Shown: positions 8,102-17,643, counted from the stretch's first letter. The stretch: 64,000 bases of DNA from Pseudovibrio brasiliensis (GCF_018282095.1 NZ_CP074126.1:2552501-2616500), one strand, 5' to 3'. The notes: generated from the sequence alone by a model not told the origin. Numbers and translations: made by a program.

Positions 8102-9613
8102 CTAGCGTATCTCTTCGCTGTAAATTTTGAGGGGAGCCGGATCAGCGCCGGCGACTTGATAATAAGTGCAGTGGGCAGGCTGCCCTGCTCCGTTCAACTT
8201 CAAAATCTCAAATCCGCGATTGTACCACTGCTCAACCAACTGGAGTTGCGTGCCCGGTATTATGGGAACCGGGTTCACTTCTGCATAAGGCATTTCCTTC
8301 TCCTGTACCGGAATCGCTGAATGACCGATGCAGCGCCCCTTTGCGAGTGTCTTCAAAGGATTGTCAGGTTCTGAGCTATTGAGAGGCCAGCCAGTGGGTC
8401 TGAAGTTATCTTCAAAGATACAAAGGTTATGCTCATGCCCCCAAAACCATGCTGCAACCTTATCAAAATATGGTCCGAAGGCTTGCCATAGCGCAGTGTT
8501 CACTCCGGGCCGATTGATGTCGCCGTCATAGTCTGGGGCCACACCTACAGTAAAGCGGCCAGAGTAAAGCTGATGGTGGCCGAACAAGAGCGTACGGCCA
8601 GAGAACTGGCTGAGGTGGTGACGGTGCCAATCTACTTCATCAGAGCGCACATACACCATAGGTGGTGGGTTCTGAGGGTCATATGCATCACGAGGGTTAA
8701 CGTGGAGATCTCCCAGAGCCTCATCCAACTTGTCACCAGCCACTTTCAGATAGTGTCCATGATACCCAGTATCCATGCCAAGGATTTGCCAGGCTTCATC
8801 CTCGCTGGTGAGACGGAAATAGCTTGCTTGTTGTTGCTGATGGGGATGGTTTACGAGCCGGCCTTCATCAAGACACCTGAAATAGGGAAATGCACCACAA
8901 AAGTACTCATGATTGCCTGGAAGCGTATAGACGGGCGGGCGGTGTCCAGTGGCTGTAAATGCTGCATTAAGGAGACCAAGGAAGTAGGTATCAAACTCAT
9001 GTTCTGTTCCAGAATAATAGACGTCGCCTACGTGTAGGATGGCATCTGGTTTGAATGAGAGTGCAGAAGTTAGAACAGCAGCAGCCACATCTGTTCCTGT
9101 TCCGATATCACCAATCAGGGCAATGGTGGCATCCGAAGGAAGTTGCCAGCTCACGCAACCATAATCATAGCTCCCTCCTCCATACTCAGGATCTCGCCAA
9201 CTCCGGTAATCTAACTTGCCGCCTGAGTGTCCCGGATAGGTCCAGAAGTATTTGACATACTCATCAAACATCTGTTGCCAGGCCGGATTGCCAAAGGTGA
9301 AATCATCAAGCTGCACCTGCATCTGCGCTTCAATTTGCTTATTACCGCTAAAAACTGCGTGTGCTTTATGATGCATCAGATATGCAAGATATGCTGCTGC
9401 TTCCGGGTCATTCGCATTTCGAGTGGTCGGAACCGAAGGTGCCTTTCCTGCCAAAGCCTTATGTGCATATGCATCCACCCCATCCAGCATCGGGTGAGCA
9501 ACTGGAACCCCTTGGCGAGGATCATGATCCGTCATTCTTGAAACAACATTAGCTGCAGCTGATTTCAACCGAGCCAGATCCGCATTCTCATAATTGACAA
9601 TGGGCTGCATCAT
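8102..9613 (-). CDS. Calcineurin-like metallophosphoesterase
   Basis: 503 residues. The C-terminal two thirds hold every metallophosphatase motif in order: GDIG (D169), GDVYYSG (D197), PGNHEY (N234, H235), FGHHQ (H346) and GHEH (H393, H395), all needed for a dinuclear metal centre. About 160 residues of unknown function precede them. No signal peptide is visible, so it is probably cytoplasmic. Its start overlaps the stop of the upstream gene by four bases (ATGA). The substrate could be a phosphodiester or monoester such as a nucleotide. Its neighbours, a nucleoside-phosphorylase-like and a possible glycosylase-like protein, hint at nucleotides, but this is inference. Confidence 0.8.
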   Translation of the reverse strand: MMQPIVNYENADLARLKSAAANVVSRMTDHDPRQGVPVAHPMLDGVDAYAHKALAGKAPSVPTTRNANDPEAAAYLAYLMHHKAHAVFSGNKQIEAQMQVQLDDFTFGNPAWQQMFDEYVKYFWTYPGHSGGKLDYRSWRDPEYGGGSYDYGCVSWQLPSDATIALIGDIGTGTDVAAAVLTSALSFKPDAILHVGDVYYSGTEHEFDTYFLGLLNAAFTATGHRPPVYTLPGNHEYFCGAFPYFRCLDEGRLVNHPHQQQQASYFRLTSEDEAWQILGMDTGYHGHYLKVAGDKLDEALGDLHVNPRDAYDPQNPPPMVYVRSDEVDWHRHHLSQFSGRTLLFGHHQLYSGRFTVGVAPDYDGDINRPGVNTALWQAFGPYFDKVAAWFWGHEHNLCIFEDNFRPTGWPLNSSEPDNPLKTLAKGRCIGHSAIPVQEKEMPYAEVNPVPIIPGTQLQLVEQWYNRGFEILKLNGAGQPAHCTYYQVAGADPAPLKIYSEEIR

Positions 9614-10359
9614 ATGTCCACGGTCCTATAAAGCTGAATATTGAGGCTGTTTGGTGCTGTCATCGGTATCCCGCTCCAGTCCCCCCAAAGTCCATGCCCA
9701 AGTTCATAATGCTTAGAGACCTGATCCAGCCACGTTGTGGTGATGCTCTTCAAAGGAGCAAAGCAATTTGGATTACCCTCTCCTTTGCCCCAAAGCGCCC
9801 AAGCAACAATGTAGCTTTCCCCTACACACAACAATCCGCCTTCTAAACCGCTTACTGACTGCAAGCTCTTTGCCCATTGAAGCGTTTGAGTTCGAAACAA
9901 CTCGGGAGAGATGTTGTGGTTGCGAGCGCCAATATAGTGCACCACATCACCGGACATCCAATCAGCTGGAGCATCGATCAGGAAGTAAGGTGTTTCGGGC
10001 TGCAGATCCTTCTCAGGGAGTTGGATTGGAAACTCAGCAGCACTGCGCGATATATCGTAAAGATCACCGTGCAAATTCGTATAGCAGCGCACAGCAACAC
10101 ATTTGAAAGCGTCGTGATAAGTTTGCTGCGAAGTCCAGAACATCAACGCGCTTTGATCGGGCACTGTTGGTGGTTTGCCCTCATGTTTCGGCAACGAAGG
10201 TATGTATGCATGTAACCCTGCATTGGGCTGTAACAATGAGCAGCCCGGTACAAATACAGATCCCAGAAACTCTTCAAACTGTTGCTGAGTTTTATCTTCG
10301 CTCCGAAATCCGCGCCAGACATGCACAGCATCGGGAGGAACTTTACGAATTTCATTCAT
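9610..10359 (-). CDS. Unknown protein, tandem paralogue B
   Basis: About 249 residues from ATG 10359 (an in-frame TTG lies at 10365). It is clearly related to the next gene upstream: both begin with PPDAV-(H/R)-(V/I)-WRGFR, followed by F..RLG..F(I/V)P-like text, an FW(T/N)SQQTY segment, a FPI segment and YLID. They look like a gene duplication. The N-terminal half might form an alpha/beta (ABM- or ferredoxin-like) fold, but I cannot name the family. There is no signal peptide, membrane segment or obvious metal motif. The gene sits mid-operon, overlapping both neighbours (4 and 8 bases). Confidence 0.6.
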   Translation of the reverse strand: MNEIRKVPPDAVHVWRGFRSEDKTQQQFEEFLGSVFVPGCSLLQPNAGLHAYIPSLPKHEGKPPTVPDQSALMFWTSQQTYHDAFKCVAVRCYTNLHGDLYDISRSAAEFPIQLPEKDLQPETPYFLIDAPADWMSGDVVHYIGARNHNISPELFRTQTLQWAKSLQSVSGLEGGLLCVGESYIVAWALWGKGEGNPNCFAPLKSITTTWLDQVSKHYELGHGLWGDWSGIPMTAPNSLNIQLYRTVDI

Positions 10360-11092
10360 TCTCAAAAGCCCTCGTGAACTTCATATTGTAAGTGTCACCG
10401 GGCTTTACTTTCATGCCTGGCCAGTCGTCCCAAAGGGCTGCTTGCGGTGGCAGTGTTGTCGGAACTGGTTCAAAGACGTGAGACCAGTCACAATGTGATT
10501 GCAACTGATCAAGTCCAGGATCAGTGCCATCTCCCAGCTCCCAATACGTGATGTAGTCCGCGCCGACGCAGATGATGCCACCTTGTATTTTCCCGCGCAC
10601 TTGCGTTTCAACAAGGATACTTTGCAGGTTCTGAAACAACTCTGCTGTATTAGCACCAGCTGGTAAACCGCCCACCAGATGCCTTATCTTGCCCTTCATC
10701 CAGTCCTGAGACTTGTCGATAAGGTAGTAGCACTGGTCCAACACCAAATCTCCGTCAAACAAGATTGGGAAGTCAGCACCACTTTCCGGGGTGTAGCAAC
10801 CACCGTGGGTCAGTGTGTAAGTACGGCCTGCCAGTGTCTTGAAACCATCCCAATAGGTCTGCTGGGAGTTCCAAAACAAAATTGCAGTTTCATCAGGGAC
10901 AGTCGCAGGCTTTTGGGCCATGCCACATGGAATGGTGGGAACATATGTGTCCAGCCCATTCTTGATCTGCATCTGTACAGTTGAGGGAATGAATGTTTCT
11001 CCAAGTCTTTGAAAAAACTCTTCTTGTGGAAGTGTGGACTGGCGAAAACCTCGCCATATCCGGACAGCATCAGGAGGTATCTGGTAGGACAT
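10352..11092 (-). CDS. Unknown protein, tandem paralogue A
   Basis: 246 residues starting MSYQIPPDAVRIWRGFR. It is a paralogue of the downstream gene, sharing about a third of residues by eye, including TVPDE/QxA(I/L)(L/M)FW.SQQTY, FPI and YYLID-x-x-x-DWM. A good ribosome site (GGAGGAG) lies before ATG 11092, which is 3 bases after the upstream stop. The family is not recognised. Keeping two copies side by side suggests a heterodimer or two related substrates. That is speculation. Confidence 0.6.
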   Translation of the reverse strand: MSYQIPPDAVRIWRGFRQSTLPQEEFFQRLGETFIPSTVQMQIKNGLDTYVPTIPCGMAQKPATVPDETAILFWNSQQTYWDGFKTLAGRTYTLTHGGCYTPESGADFPILFDGDLVLDQCYYLIDKSQDWMKGKIRHLVGGLPAGANTAELFQNLQSILVETQVRGKIQGGIICVGADYITYWELGDGTDPGLDQLQSHCDWSHVFEPVPTTLPPQAALWDDWPGMKVKPGDTYNMKFTRAFENE

Positions 11093-11095
11093 GGA

Positions 11096-12817
11096 TCACA
11101 CTCCTCCCGACAGGATCTGGTCAGTCACCTGATTTAGGAAACCAATTGGGAGTGGCTTTTCCTCTGGTTTGCCATAGGGGCAACCGAGAGGAAATTTCCA
11201 ATGTTCATTGACACAGAACTGGCATGGACCAGCTGAACGGGACAGGTAGTCTCCTGCGTCATTCCATGTCAACTTGCCTTCTCGATACATATATCCAAGC
11301 ACATCAGCCATGGTGGCGTGAGCATCGTAGAAGCTCTTTTTCAGATCTGGCCACACATCAGGCCAACTGGTCTTTATAACCTTCAGAATTTGCGGTGCAT
11401 TTTCTGAAGAGAACTGAAAGGCATCATATCCATCACCATTCCCGGGAACATATGTAATTTCGGGATTGGTCTTCAAGTAACGCACGCATTCAGGAGACTT
11501 TTCATCCAGTTCAGAGAGCCATTCAGGTCTCAACCGGAACTGCGGTAGGAAGTTCGTGTCGTAAGAAAAATGCGGCGTTACAACGATACGGGTGTTGATC
11601 GTATAAGATTCACCATCGATCTCAGTAGAGAACTCAAACATGGTCGGATTGTCATTCTCAGTGGTGAGCGAAAACAGTGTAAATGCGTTGTCATAAGGAT
11701 CTGTCGGTAGTTCAGGTGAGCGCTTTATGTGTTCCTTGAAGGCATCTCGGAACATATCCCAAGAACTTTCCCCCACGAGAAACAGAACAGCTGGATTTGT
11801 CATAACCAACTGCTTGAGCGCCCATGCATTTTTAGTCACGCAGTTGGAGATGATTGTGTCTTCACTCTCCTCGGATCCCCCCAAGAAGGCAGGTTTCCAA
11901 TGAGGAGATGCACAAGCCACCATATCTAACTGGCAGACATCTTCACCGATCTTCAGGTCTGCGCCCCTATGACCTTTAGCCCGTAAATAGTCTGAGAACT
12001 CATTGAGACTTGGAACAAACTGCTCATAGTAAGTCTGTAGTTCCTGATAAACCTCGAGCTTAACACCAGCAGGCATTTGCATCTTGGAGATGATTATGTC
12101 GCCTTTTTCGAACTTATTATCCGGGCTATCGTGATTGAAAAGCAGCACATAACGAGGAGTTCCGGTAGGACGCTCTAATGTAAGTGTAACTTCAGTGCCA
12201 TTCTCATATTCAATGATCACGTCATAAGGAGAACCAGCGTGATCCCGCTCAGCAGATTTAATTATTCCATCTTCTGCTGCGAAAACCTGGTCTGCTACAA
12301 CTGTTGTATCTACTGTCGGGGTAACGGAACTTCCTAAAATTAGGTACTTTTTGACCTCTTCAAAGGCGAAGCGTTCTTGATAAACATTACGATAGCGATA
12401 GTAATAGGCATACTTGTCATAGCCATCAGTTCCATCATCACTGGTAAAATCAGGGTAAGCCCAGGACGTCCCAGTAATTCCAGGACTAAACGCAGTCAGG
12501 TTTGGGTTAATCCCAAGAGTCATGATTGGCGCTTTTCGGCAACCATCCATAATCTCGCCATTCGGGAAACCAGAGTTGCGTGTAATTCCTTTCACCCATG
12601 GATACATCTCTGGTGTACCGACAGGATCTGCTGTTTTGGGGAAGTCTGACAAAAAATCATAGGTTGGATATGGGCCGTAAACTTGATCCTTGGGGTTTGA
12701 AGGCCAGAAGAATGAACAAGTGCCGCAAGGACGTACATTAAAGACCAGCTCAATCTCCATGGGGTTCTTTGGCTGGCGCGGACTGGTTTGCCGCGGTGGC
12801 GTATAAGAACTGGTCAT
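11096..12817 (-). CDS. Cys-rich protein with faint uracil-DNA-glycosylase-like features
   Basis: About 573 residues from ATG 12817; the start shares one base with the upstream stop (TGATG). Near the N-terminus is CGTCSFFWP, then LGINPNLTAFSPG, later CQLDMVACASPHW, PAVLFLVGESSWDMF, TPHFSY, and near the C-terminus PCQFC and GCPYGKP. The order G-I-N-P / V-x-C-A-S / hydrophobic-LVGESS / TPHFS is reminiscent of Fe-S uracil-DNA glycosylases (catalytic GxxPG-like loop, strand with V-G, and HPS loop). The paired cysteines could hold a cluster. A central insertion of about 130 residues (roughly 12,100-12,350) looks like a beta-rich module. This is a weak motif match by eye, and the family may be new. 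Confidence 0.4.
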   Translation of the reverse strand: MTSSYTPPRQTSPRQPKNPMEIELVFNVRPCGTCSFFWPSNPKDQVYGPYPTYDFLSDFPKTADPVGTPEMYPWVKGITRNSGFPNGEIMDGCRKAPIMTLGINPNLTAFSPGITGTSWAYPDFTSDDGTDGYDKYAYYYRYRNVYQERFAFEEVKKYLILGSSVTPTVDTTVVADQVFAAEDGIIKSAERDHAGSPYDVIIEYENGTEVTLTLERPTGTPRYVLLFNHDSPDNKFEKGDIIISKMQMPAGVKLEVYQELQTYYEQFVPSLNEFSDYLRAKGHRGADLKIGEDVCQLDMVACASPHWKPAFLGGSEESEDTIISNCVTKNAWALKQLVMTNPAVLFLVGESSWDMFRDAFKEHIKRSPELPTDPYDNAFTLFSLTTENDNPTMFEFSTEIDGESYTINTRIVVTPHFSYDTNFLPQFRLRPEWLSELDEKSPECVRYLKTNPEITYVPGNGDGYDAFQFSSENAPQILKVIKTSWPDVWPDLKKSFYDAHATMADVLGYMYREGKLTWNDAGDYLSRSAGPCQFCVNEHWKFPLGCPYGKPEEKPLPIGFLNQVTDQILSGGV

Positions 12818-13980
12818 CACTTGCCCTTTCCAGTGCCTGTTTGTCCCTTCAAATCACTATCAGCTACTATGGTTCCCCAGGTGAGCAGAGCACCATTCAT
12901 GGAAGTATAGAAGCCATAGTGCTCATAGATCTCACTGGACCAGTTCTCGCGCAGCTCTTGCGGGATTGGCTTGCCTGAAGGTGTTTGTGTGGGAATTACA
13001 GTGTCAGACATATTGCGGACGAATACATAATCAACGTGATACTCTCCGGCAGCATAACCAACGACAGCATCATCCATCTCCAGCGCACTATACTGCTCGG
13101 TATCCTCCCCATCTGAGATGAAGTAATAGTCAGTCGTGAGGAGCGGAATGCCTTTCTTATCAAGACCTTTAGGTGCCCCTAGATCTTCAAGTGCCGGATT
13201 CATCATGTCTGCAACAGTGAACTGCCCTGCCCAGTCAGGATTACCTTTGTCTGAATCGTAAATTGCCTGGCACAGAAGGTACTCCAGATAAGGCTGCGTT
13301 ACGACGGAACTCAACTTAAAGAGCAGATTTTTCTCAATAATTGAGTTCATTGAAAGGTCTGGATACCAGCTGGTGCAAGCTACTGTTTTGTCATTCAGTC
13401 CAGAGCTTGTGTTCTCTGGCAGTTTCAGTTTGATTTTGCCGGTGTTCGTGATTGCTGCATCGCCCAGTTTTTCACTTATAGTTGCTCCGCCAGCAGTACC
13501 AATTGAGTAGAGACGTTCAGGAGTTGCTTCCTTGAGTACGAAGTGCACCATGGCAATCAAGCCATCAGCATAGGGTGGATGTGAAAGATGTGCGTCTGAT
13601 TTCCAAAGCAGTATCTTCAAATCAATTCCAGCGGCATTTTTGACAGTGACGACCCGATAGAAGCCCCAAAGGTTGTACGCTCCTTTCACATACTCATCGC
13701 TGGACCGTAAAAACCAACCTTTTCGGAACTCATCAGATGAGACATAAGCCTCCTTGTCAGAAGACACGAACACGTGGTCCAACGCATTCCACTCAGTGTC
13801 TGTCCAAGTCATCACAACAATGTCCACCTTTGGGAGTGGCGCGTCCTTGTCTGGATTGCCGATATCTACGTTTACGGGAGCACTTTGCCTAACCTTCGCC
13901 CAGTTGATAACCGGCAGCGGAGGCAAAGCTCCAGGGCTGGTGCAAGCTACACTCCGAGAGTCCGTGTAACGGTTTTTCAT
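12817..13980 (-). CDS. Nucleoside-phosphorylase-superfamily-like protein
   Basis: 387 residues. Elements of the PNP/MTAN fold appear in order: VDIVVMTWTDTEWNAL (an N-terminal strand with D/E as in nucleosidases), LYSIGTAGG, LGDAAITNTGKI, an LEMDDAVVGYAA segment (E-M-D/E ribose-binding motif) and FVRNMSD (R-x-x-S-D base-binding motif). Such enzymes split or phosphorolyse nucleosides or S-adenosyl-homocysteine-like compounds. The first ~50 residues are an extension of unknown role. A strong AGGAGAGG precedes ATG 13980. It is the second gene of the leftward operon. The exact substrate is not predictable. Confidence 0.6.
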   Translation of the reverse strand: MKNRYTDSRSVACTSPGALPPLPVINWAKVRQSAPVNVDIGNPDKDAPLPKVDIVVMTWTDTEWNALDHVFVSSDKEAYVSSDEFRKGWFLRSSDEYVKGAYNLWGFYRVVTVKNAAGIDLKILLWKSDAHLSHPPYADGLIAMVHFVLKEATPERLYSIGTAGGATISEKLGDAAITNTGKIKLKLPENTSSGLNDKTVACTSWYPDLSMNSIIEKNLLFKLSSVVTQPYLEYLLCQAIYDSDKGNPDWAGQFTVADMMNPALEDLGAPKGLDKKGIPLLTTDYYFISDGEDTEQYSALEMDDAVVGYAAGEYHVDYVFVRNMSDTVIPTQTPSGKPIPQELRENWSSEIYEHYGFYTSMNGALLTWGTIVADSDLKGQTGTGKGK

Positions 13981-13993
13981 AGCTAGGCCTCTC

Positions 13994-15157
13994 CTAAGCG
14001 TTTTGATTTATGAAACGGGGACCGTAAAAGACTGGTTCTGATAAGTCCGTGTAGTGCGCCATGATCTTGGCTTCATCACCGTAGAGTTCTGGTAGTCTTG
14101 CAATCAGATTTGCTGGGATCTGCGAGCGCATGATGTTAAAGCAGGAAAGCACACGTAAGTCCGTCATTGCTGCTACGGCCTTGCCAAATGTTGGCCAGGA
14201 TTCTTCTGCTGGGCCGTTCCACATCAGATTCAGATCTGTCATGATCTCAGTGTATTTAGTATCAAATGCGTCCAGGTTGCGTTTGACTGCCTCTCCCTCT
14301 GAATCAAGCTCGAGAAGTTTCTCGTAACCATCACGTGGAACAGCGAGTACATTGGTCACGTTTGGCCACGGTATTTTGTGACCTTTGAAAAACTCTGTTT
14401 CTGTCTCAGGTGTTAGTTTGGGTTCCGGAGTTGGAACGAGAAGCTGCGCGCCATAGTAGATCTCCGCAAAACGTGCGTAATGGCTGCCCTCCCCATCAAA
14501 GTTCTGCGCATAAAGATCCTGAGCATTGCTTCCTTCACCCTGCTCAATGATCTCGTCAATACCATCAAGGAACTGCTGAACAGGTGTTCGTTTATCCTCA
14601 ATGGAAAAGACAGTGAAGCCAATATTGTCTCCAACCTGATTGGGATAGGTATTGGCCGGAGTTGAGAGAACTTTTTTCGCGGTGGCATTTATCTCATCTG
14701 CATTCGCCGAGATTGCAGTTTTGATTTTCGAGTAGAATGCACCAATCGAAGGGTACTTCTCATCTTTGTATTTTGCAGCTAACAGACTGATTGGAGTTTC
14801 AAGTCGTAAGAAATTCTGCAGCTGGTTCTTGCTAAGCTGCGCAAAAACAACCGGGAGATCTGGCTCCACACCACCTGGCAATCCTTCAGATGGAGAAAGT
14901 GGATCCAACTTCTTAATCGAAGGCTTTTCTCCGAGTGCAGCCAGTATATTACACCCGATGGCCATATGAACCATCTCTTCCATCACGACAGAGCGAATCA
15001 GGTTGTAAGTTGTGTAGTTTTGAACCTCTAAGGAAAACATCGCCGCCAGATAAAGCGGCAATGTTGCATGTTCCAAAGCAACGGCTGACTGAAGCGATGC
15101 CTTAATCCATTCTAGGTCTCGATCTTGCGGGGGAACTGATAGCAGCTGTTGGTCCAT
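13994..15157 (-). CDS. Ferritin-like protein (VioB-type domain)
   Basis: 387 residues. The N-terminal ~240 form a ferritin-like domain: LEHATLPLYLAAM gives ligand E29, and VVMEEMVHMA gives the EExxH motif (E60, E61, H64). Later glutamates (around EIIEQGEG) could complete a diiron site. It is distantly related to the ferritin-like half of the gene at 3300 but lacks the Cys-rich tail. It is first in the leftward operon, with AGGGAGG just before ATG 15157. It may be a diiron oxidase acting on the cluster product, as the VioB family joins oxidised amino acid units. That is inference. Confidence 0.8.
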   Translation of the reverse strand: MDQQLLSVPPQDRDLEWIKASLQSAVALEHATLPLYLAAMFSLEVQNYTTYNLIRSVVMEEMVHMAIGCNILAALGEKPSIKKLDPLSPSEGLPGGVEPDLPVVFAQLSKNQLQNFLRLETPISLLAAKYKDEKYPSIGAFYSKIKTAISANADEINATAKKVLSTPANTYPNQVGDNIGFTVFSIEDKRTPVQQFLDGIDEIIEQGEGSNAQDLYAQNFDGEGSHYARFAEIYYGAQLLVPTPEPKLTPETETEFFKGHKIPWPNVTNVLAVPRDGYEKLLELDSEGEAVKRNLDAFDTKYTEIMTDLNLMWNGPAEESWPTFGKAVAAMTDLRVLSCFNIMRSQIPANLIARLPELYGDEAKIMAHYTDLSEPVFYGPRFINQNA

Positions 15158-16061
15158 AGGTGGCCTCCCTCTGATAGCAAAAGTAATGCATACGAGAAAA
15201 GCCGCACCGTTCTTCTTCGAGGATGACTAGTCATCCTTGAACAAAGCAAATTTCCTTGAGCTGGGTGCATTCTTTTCACGTAGCCGGAAATTGTGCTTGC
15301 AAAATACGTGACTTCAAAAATATAAATCAATCATGCAATTGGAATGTGATAGTTATGACAGTTTTTACATTGTGTTAATTTCAAATAATTCACCCTTAAG
15401 AGCTTACACGCTTCTATTAATTGGCTAATTTATTTTAGGTCACCTTGGATCTTTAAGAAAACTATCTTGTGGCGCTAAAAAAGATTAAATGTGTTCAACT
15501 GTAAGATTCAAAAATTCGTGAAAGCATTATGGTTTGCTCGGAAACGCACTTGGTATTTTGAAGAAGCAGAGCCAACAGAAGAACTTTGAAGACTGCAATC
15601 ATGGCTCGAAGTCTAACTACACTACATTACTTCCACTTGATGGAACAGGCCATGCTCGGTACTGGACGCTTCGGACCTCAGCTGGTTTTAGCAACCGGGT
15701 GCATAGCGTTGAGAGCCTCGAGTGCGCGGTTTGTTGGATCATTGAAACATAGGCACGGCCAACCTCTTGAGTATCATCCACCAAATACGAGAATTCAAAG
15801 CCAGTCTCTTAGGCTGCACCACCTCAGCGCATGGAAAAGATCACTAAAGAGCCGCAGTTGGCTCCAAGGGGATTGCTGGTTCCTCGTCTAACTAACTTTG
15901 ATTGAACTTATCCTACAAAATAGCATGTACTTAAAATCGGTATTTGAAGCTAACATGTCCTCCAAATTCGCTCGTTTTCGATTATCAGGTTTTGGTCAAA
16001 AGCCTCATACGGTGCTCGCAAATACCCAAATAGATACCTTAAAACGCCTGTTGCCGATTTT
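15158..16061. other. Non-coding region between the leftward operon and the integrase
   Basis: About 900 bases. The first ~350 are AT-rich and presumably hold the promoter of the leftward operon. The open frames around 15534-15891 have no recognisable family or ribosome site and may be decayed sequence. I see no clear RNA gene or repeat here. Confidence 0.45.
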
Positions 16062-17312
16062 TCACTCCTCTCCTTGCAATCCTGCTTCAATCCGTTCACC
16101 AATCGCCTCTGACAGCACCCGGATTGGATGGGCATCATGGTTCACATAGCGATTGGTGATGGTCACGTTGCGGTGGCGCAGGAGGTGACTGATGAGGAAG
16201 GCGTTGCTGCCTGCTTGAGCTGCGAAGGTGCCAACCGTGTGGCGAAGATCGTGAATACGAACATCAGGAATATTGGCATGGATGCGGATGCGCTGCCATG
16301 CATTCTCAATGACTTCAATCGAAATAGGTTGTGTCGGATCTTTACAGCCGGGCAACACATAAGGTGAACCATCCACTCGTGGGAATTCAGAGAGGATTTC
16401 GATGGCACTGCTACTTACCGGATGAGGTTTACGTTCATCTCCTTTTCTTGAAGGCAGTGCAAACGTGGCCAATTCAAAATCAATATGCTTCCATTTCAGG
16501 GTTGCAATTTCACTCAAACGCGCACCGGTGTAAAACAGCAGGCGTAAGCAACAAAGAGCTCTTGGATTCACAGGTGTCTTCCGCTTTGCAGCATCCTTGG
16601 GCAAGTGCTTGGCTGTTCTCTTCCCGGCTTTTATGATCCAGGGAAGACCTTCCTGATCTGCCAGCTCAAGGGTACGCCCCAGTCTTTGCAGCTCTTCCTC
16701 TGACAGGAAACGATCACGCTCGTTTTCCTTGTACCGCTTGACCAACCGAACCGGGTTGCTGTGCTCTGGCCTTAGGCCCCATACTTCAGCGAGATTGAAC
16801 GCCTTAGATAAGACCGCCAGAACTTGATTAGCTTGACGAGGTGTTGCTCTCAACGCGTGGTGCAGCTTTGCAATATCCTGCCGCCTGACAGAGCTGAGTT
16901 TCATATGCCCCAGCCTTGAACGAACACACCGTCTTAAGAGGCGTTCAATGTCTTTCATTGTCTTGGGCTTATTGTGCACCTGCACATGTTTGCTCATGTA
17001 AACATCAAGAAGAACATTCACCGTGGGAGCAATTCGTTTGTTTTCCCGCTTTAGCAAGGGATCATCTCCGTTACGGACTGTTGCTAGCACGTTGGTCGCC
17101 AGGCCTCTGGCTTGATCAGGTGTCAACTCACCATATTTACCAAGGCTCATACGACGAGAGCGGCCTTCATGTGTGCGATATTGCACAACGAGTGTTTTTG
17201 CACCGCTTGGCATCACTTGAAGGCCAAACCCTTTAAGCTTGCTATCCCAGAGGAAATGTTTTTTGCTGGTTGGCTTGGCAGCATCCACCGTTCGCTTCGT
17301 TAAGTTCGGCAC
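16062..17312 (-). CDS. Tyrosine recombinase (integrase) of the integrated element
   Basis: About 416 residues. The N-terminal arm-binding domain (DUF4102-like: LTKRTVDAAKP, FLWDSKLKGFGLQV, RSRRMSLGKYGELTPDQAR) precedes a SAM-like core-binding region and a catalytic domain with TGARLSEIATLKW (Arg), HDLRH (His-x-x-Arg), a LLRHRNVTITNRYV segment and the nucleophile Tyr. This is the P4-type architecture common to tRNA-targeting islands. The most likely start is GTG 17312, seven bases after GGGAGAGG; an open frame extends to GTG 17357. The gene reads away from the right attachment copy at 17644. All key catalytic residues are present, so the enzyme may be active. Confidence 0.92.
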   Translation of the reverse strand: MPNLTKRTVDAAKPTSKKHFLWDSKLKGFGLQVMPSGAKTLVVQYRTHEGRSRRMSLGKYGELTPDQARGLATNVLATVRNGDDPLLKRENKRIAPTVNVLLDVYMSKHVQVHNKPKTMKDIERLLRRCVRSRLGHMKLSSVRRQDIAKLHHALRATPRQANQVLAVLSKAFNLAEVWGLRPEHSNPVRLVKRYKENERDRFLSEEELQRLGRTLELADQEGLPWIIKAGKRTAKHLPKDAAKRKTPVNPRALCCLRLLFYTGARLSEIATLKWKHIDFELATFALPSRKGDERKPHPVSSSAIEILSEFPRVDGSPYVLPGCKDPTQPISIEVIENAWQRIRIHANIPDVRIHDLRHTVGTFAAQAGSNAFLISHLLRHRNVTITNRYVNHDAHPIRVLSEAIGERIEAGLQGEE

Positions 17313-17357
17313 AGGCACACCTCTCCCGCTGACGGCTCGTGACAAGAGCCACCACAC

Positions 17358-17643
17358 ATATGAAAATGTCAGTTGAAATCCGTTCCCGTTTGCCGCTGTT
17401 TCTGACGGCCTGACAGCTTGTGACGACCTTTAGGGCTTTCTTTTAGGACCTGTGTAAAACACCACCCAAACCGTCATAGGTCAAAAACGAACTGCTTGCC
17501 GTTCTGTGTCAGCACTATGTAAGCAAATGTATGAGATTGAGGACGAAAAGTAAGGTAAGCAAACGCAAATAATTTTCTACAACTATTTGATTCATAGTAA
17601 TGAATCGCTCTTTATCGTAAATGAGCGTTCTATGCTGAAGCGC
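17358..17643. promoter_or_regulatory. Integrase upstream region with a copy of a recurring 25-base motif
   Basis: The 17507-17531 copy of TGTCAGCACTATGTAAGCAA-ATG lies upstream of the integrase start. The same motif follows each tRNA or tRNA fragment nearby (1084, 1469, 17751 and 18125). Its place beside the recombinase gene and attachment sites suggests a recombinase or directionality-factor binding site, or a regulatory leader. Confidence 0.4.

Noticed and set aside
8573-9037. 154-codon open frame on the plus strand
   Set aside because: It is antisense to the metallophosphoesterase, whose motifs and operon spacing are clear.
15534-15891. Two overlapping frames that might be a small gene or a transposase remnant
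   Set aside because: No recognisable motif in either frame and no ribosome site.
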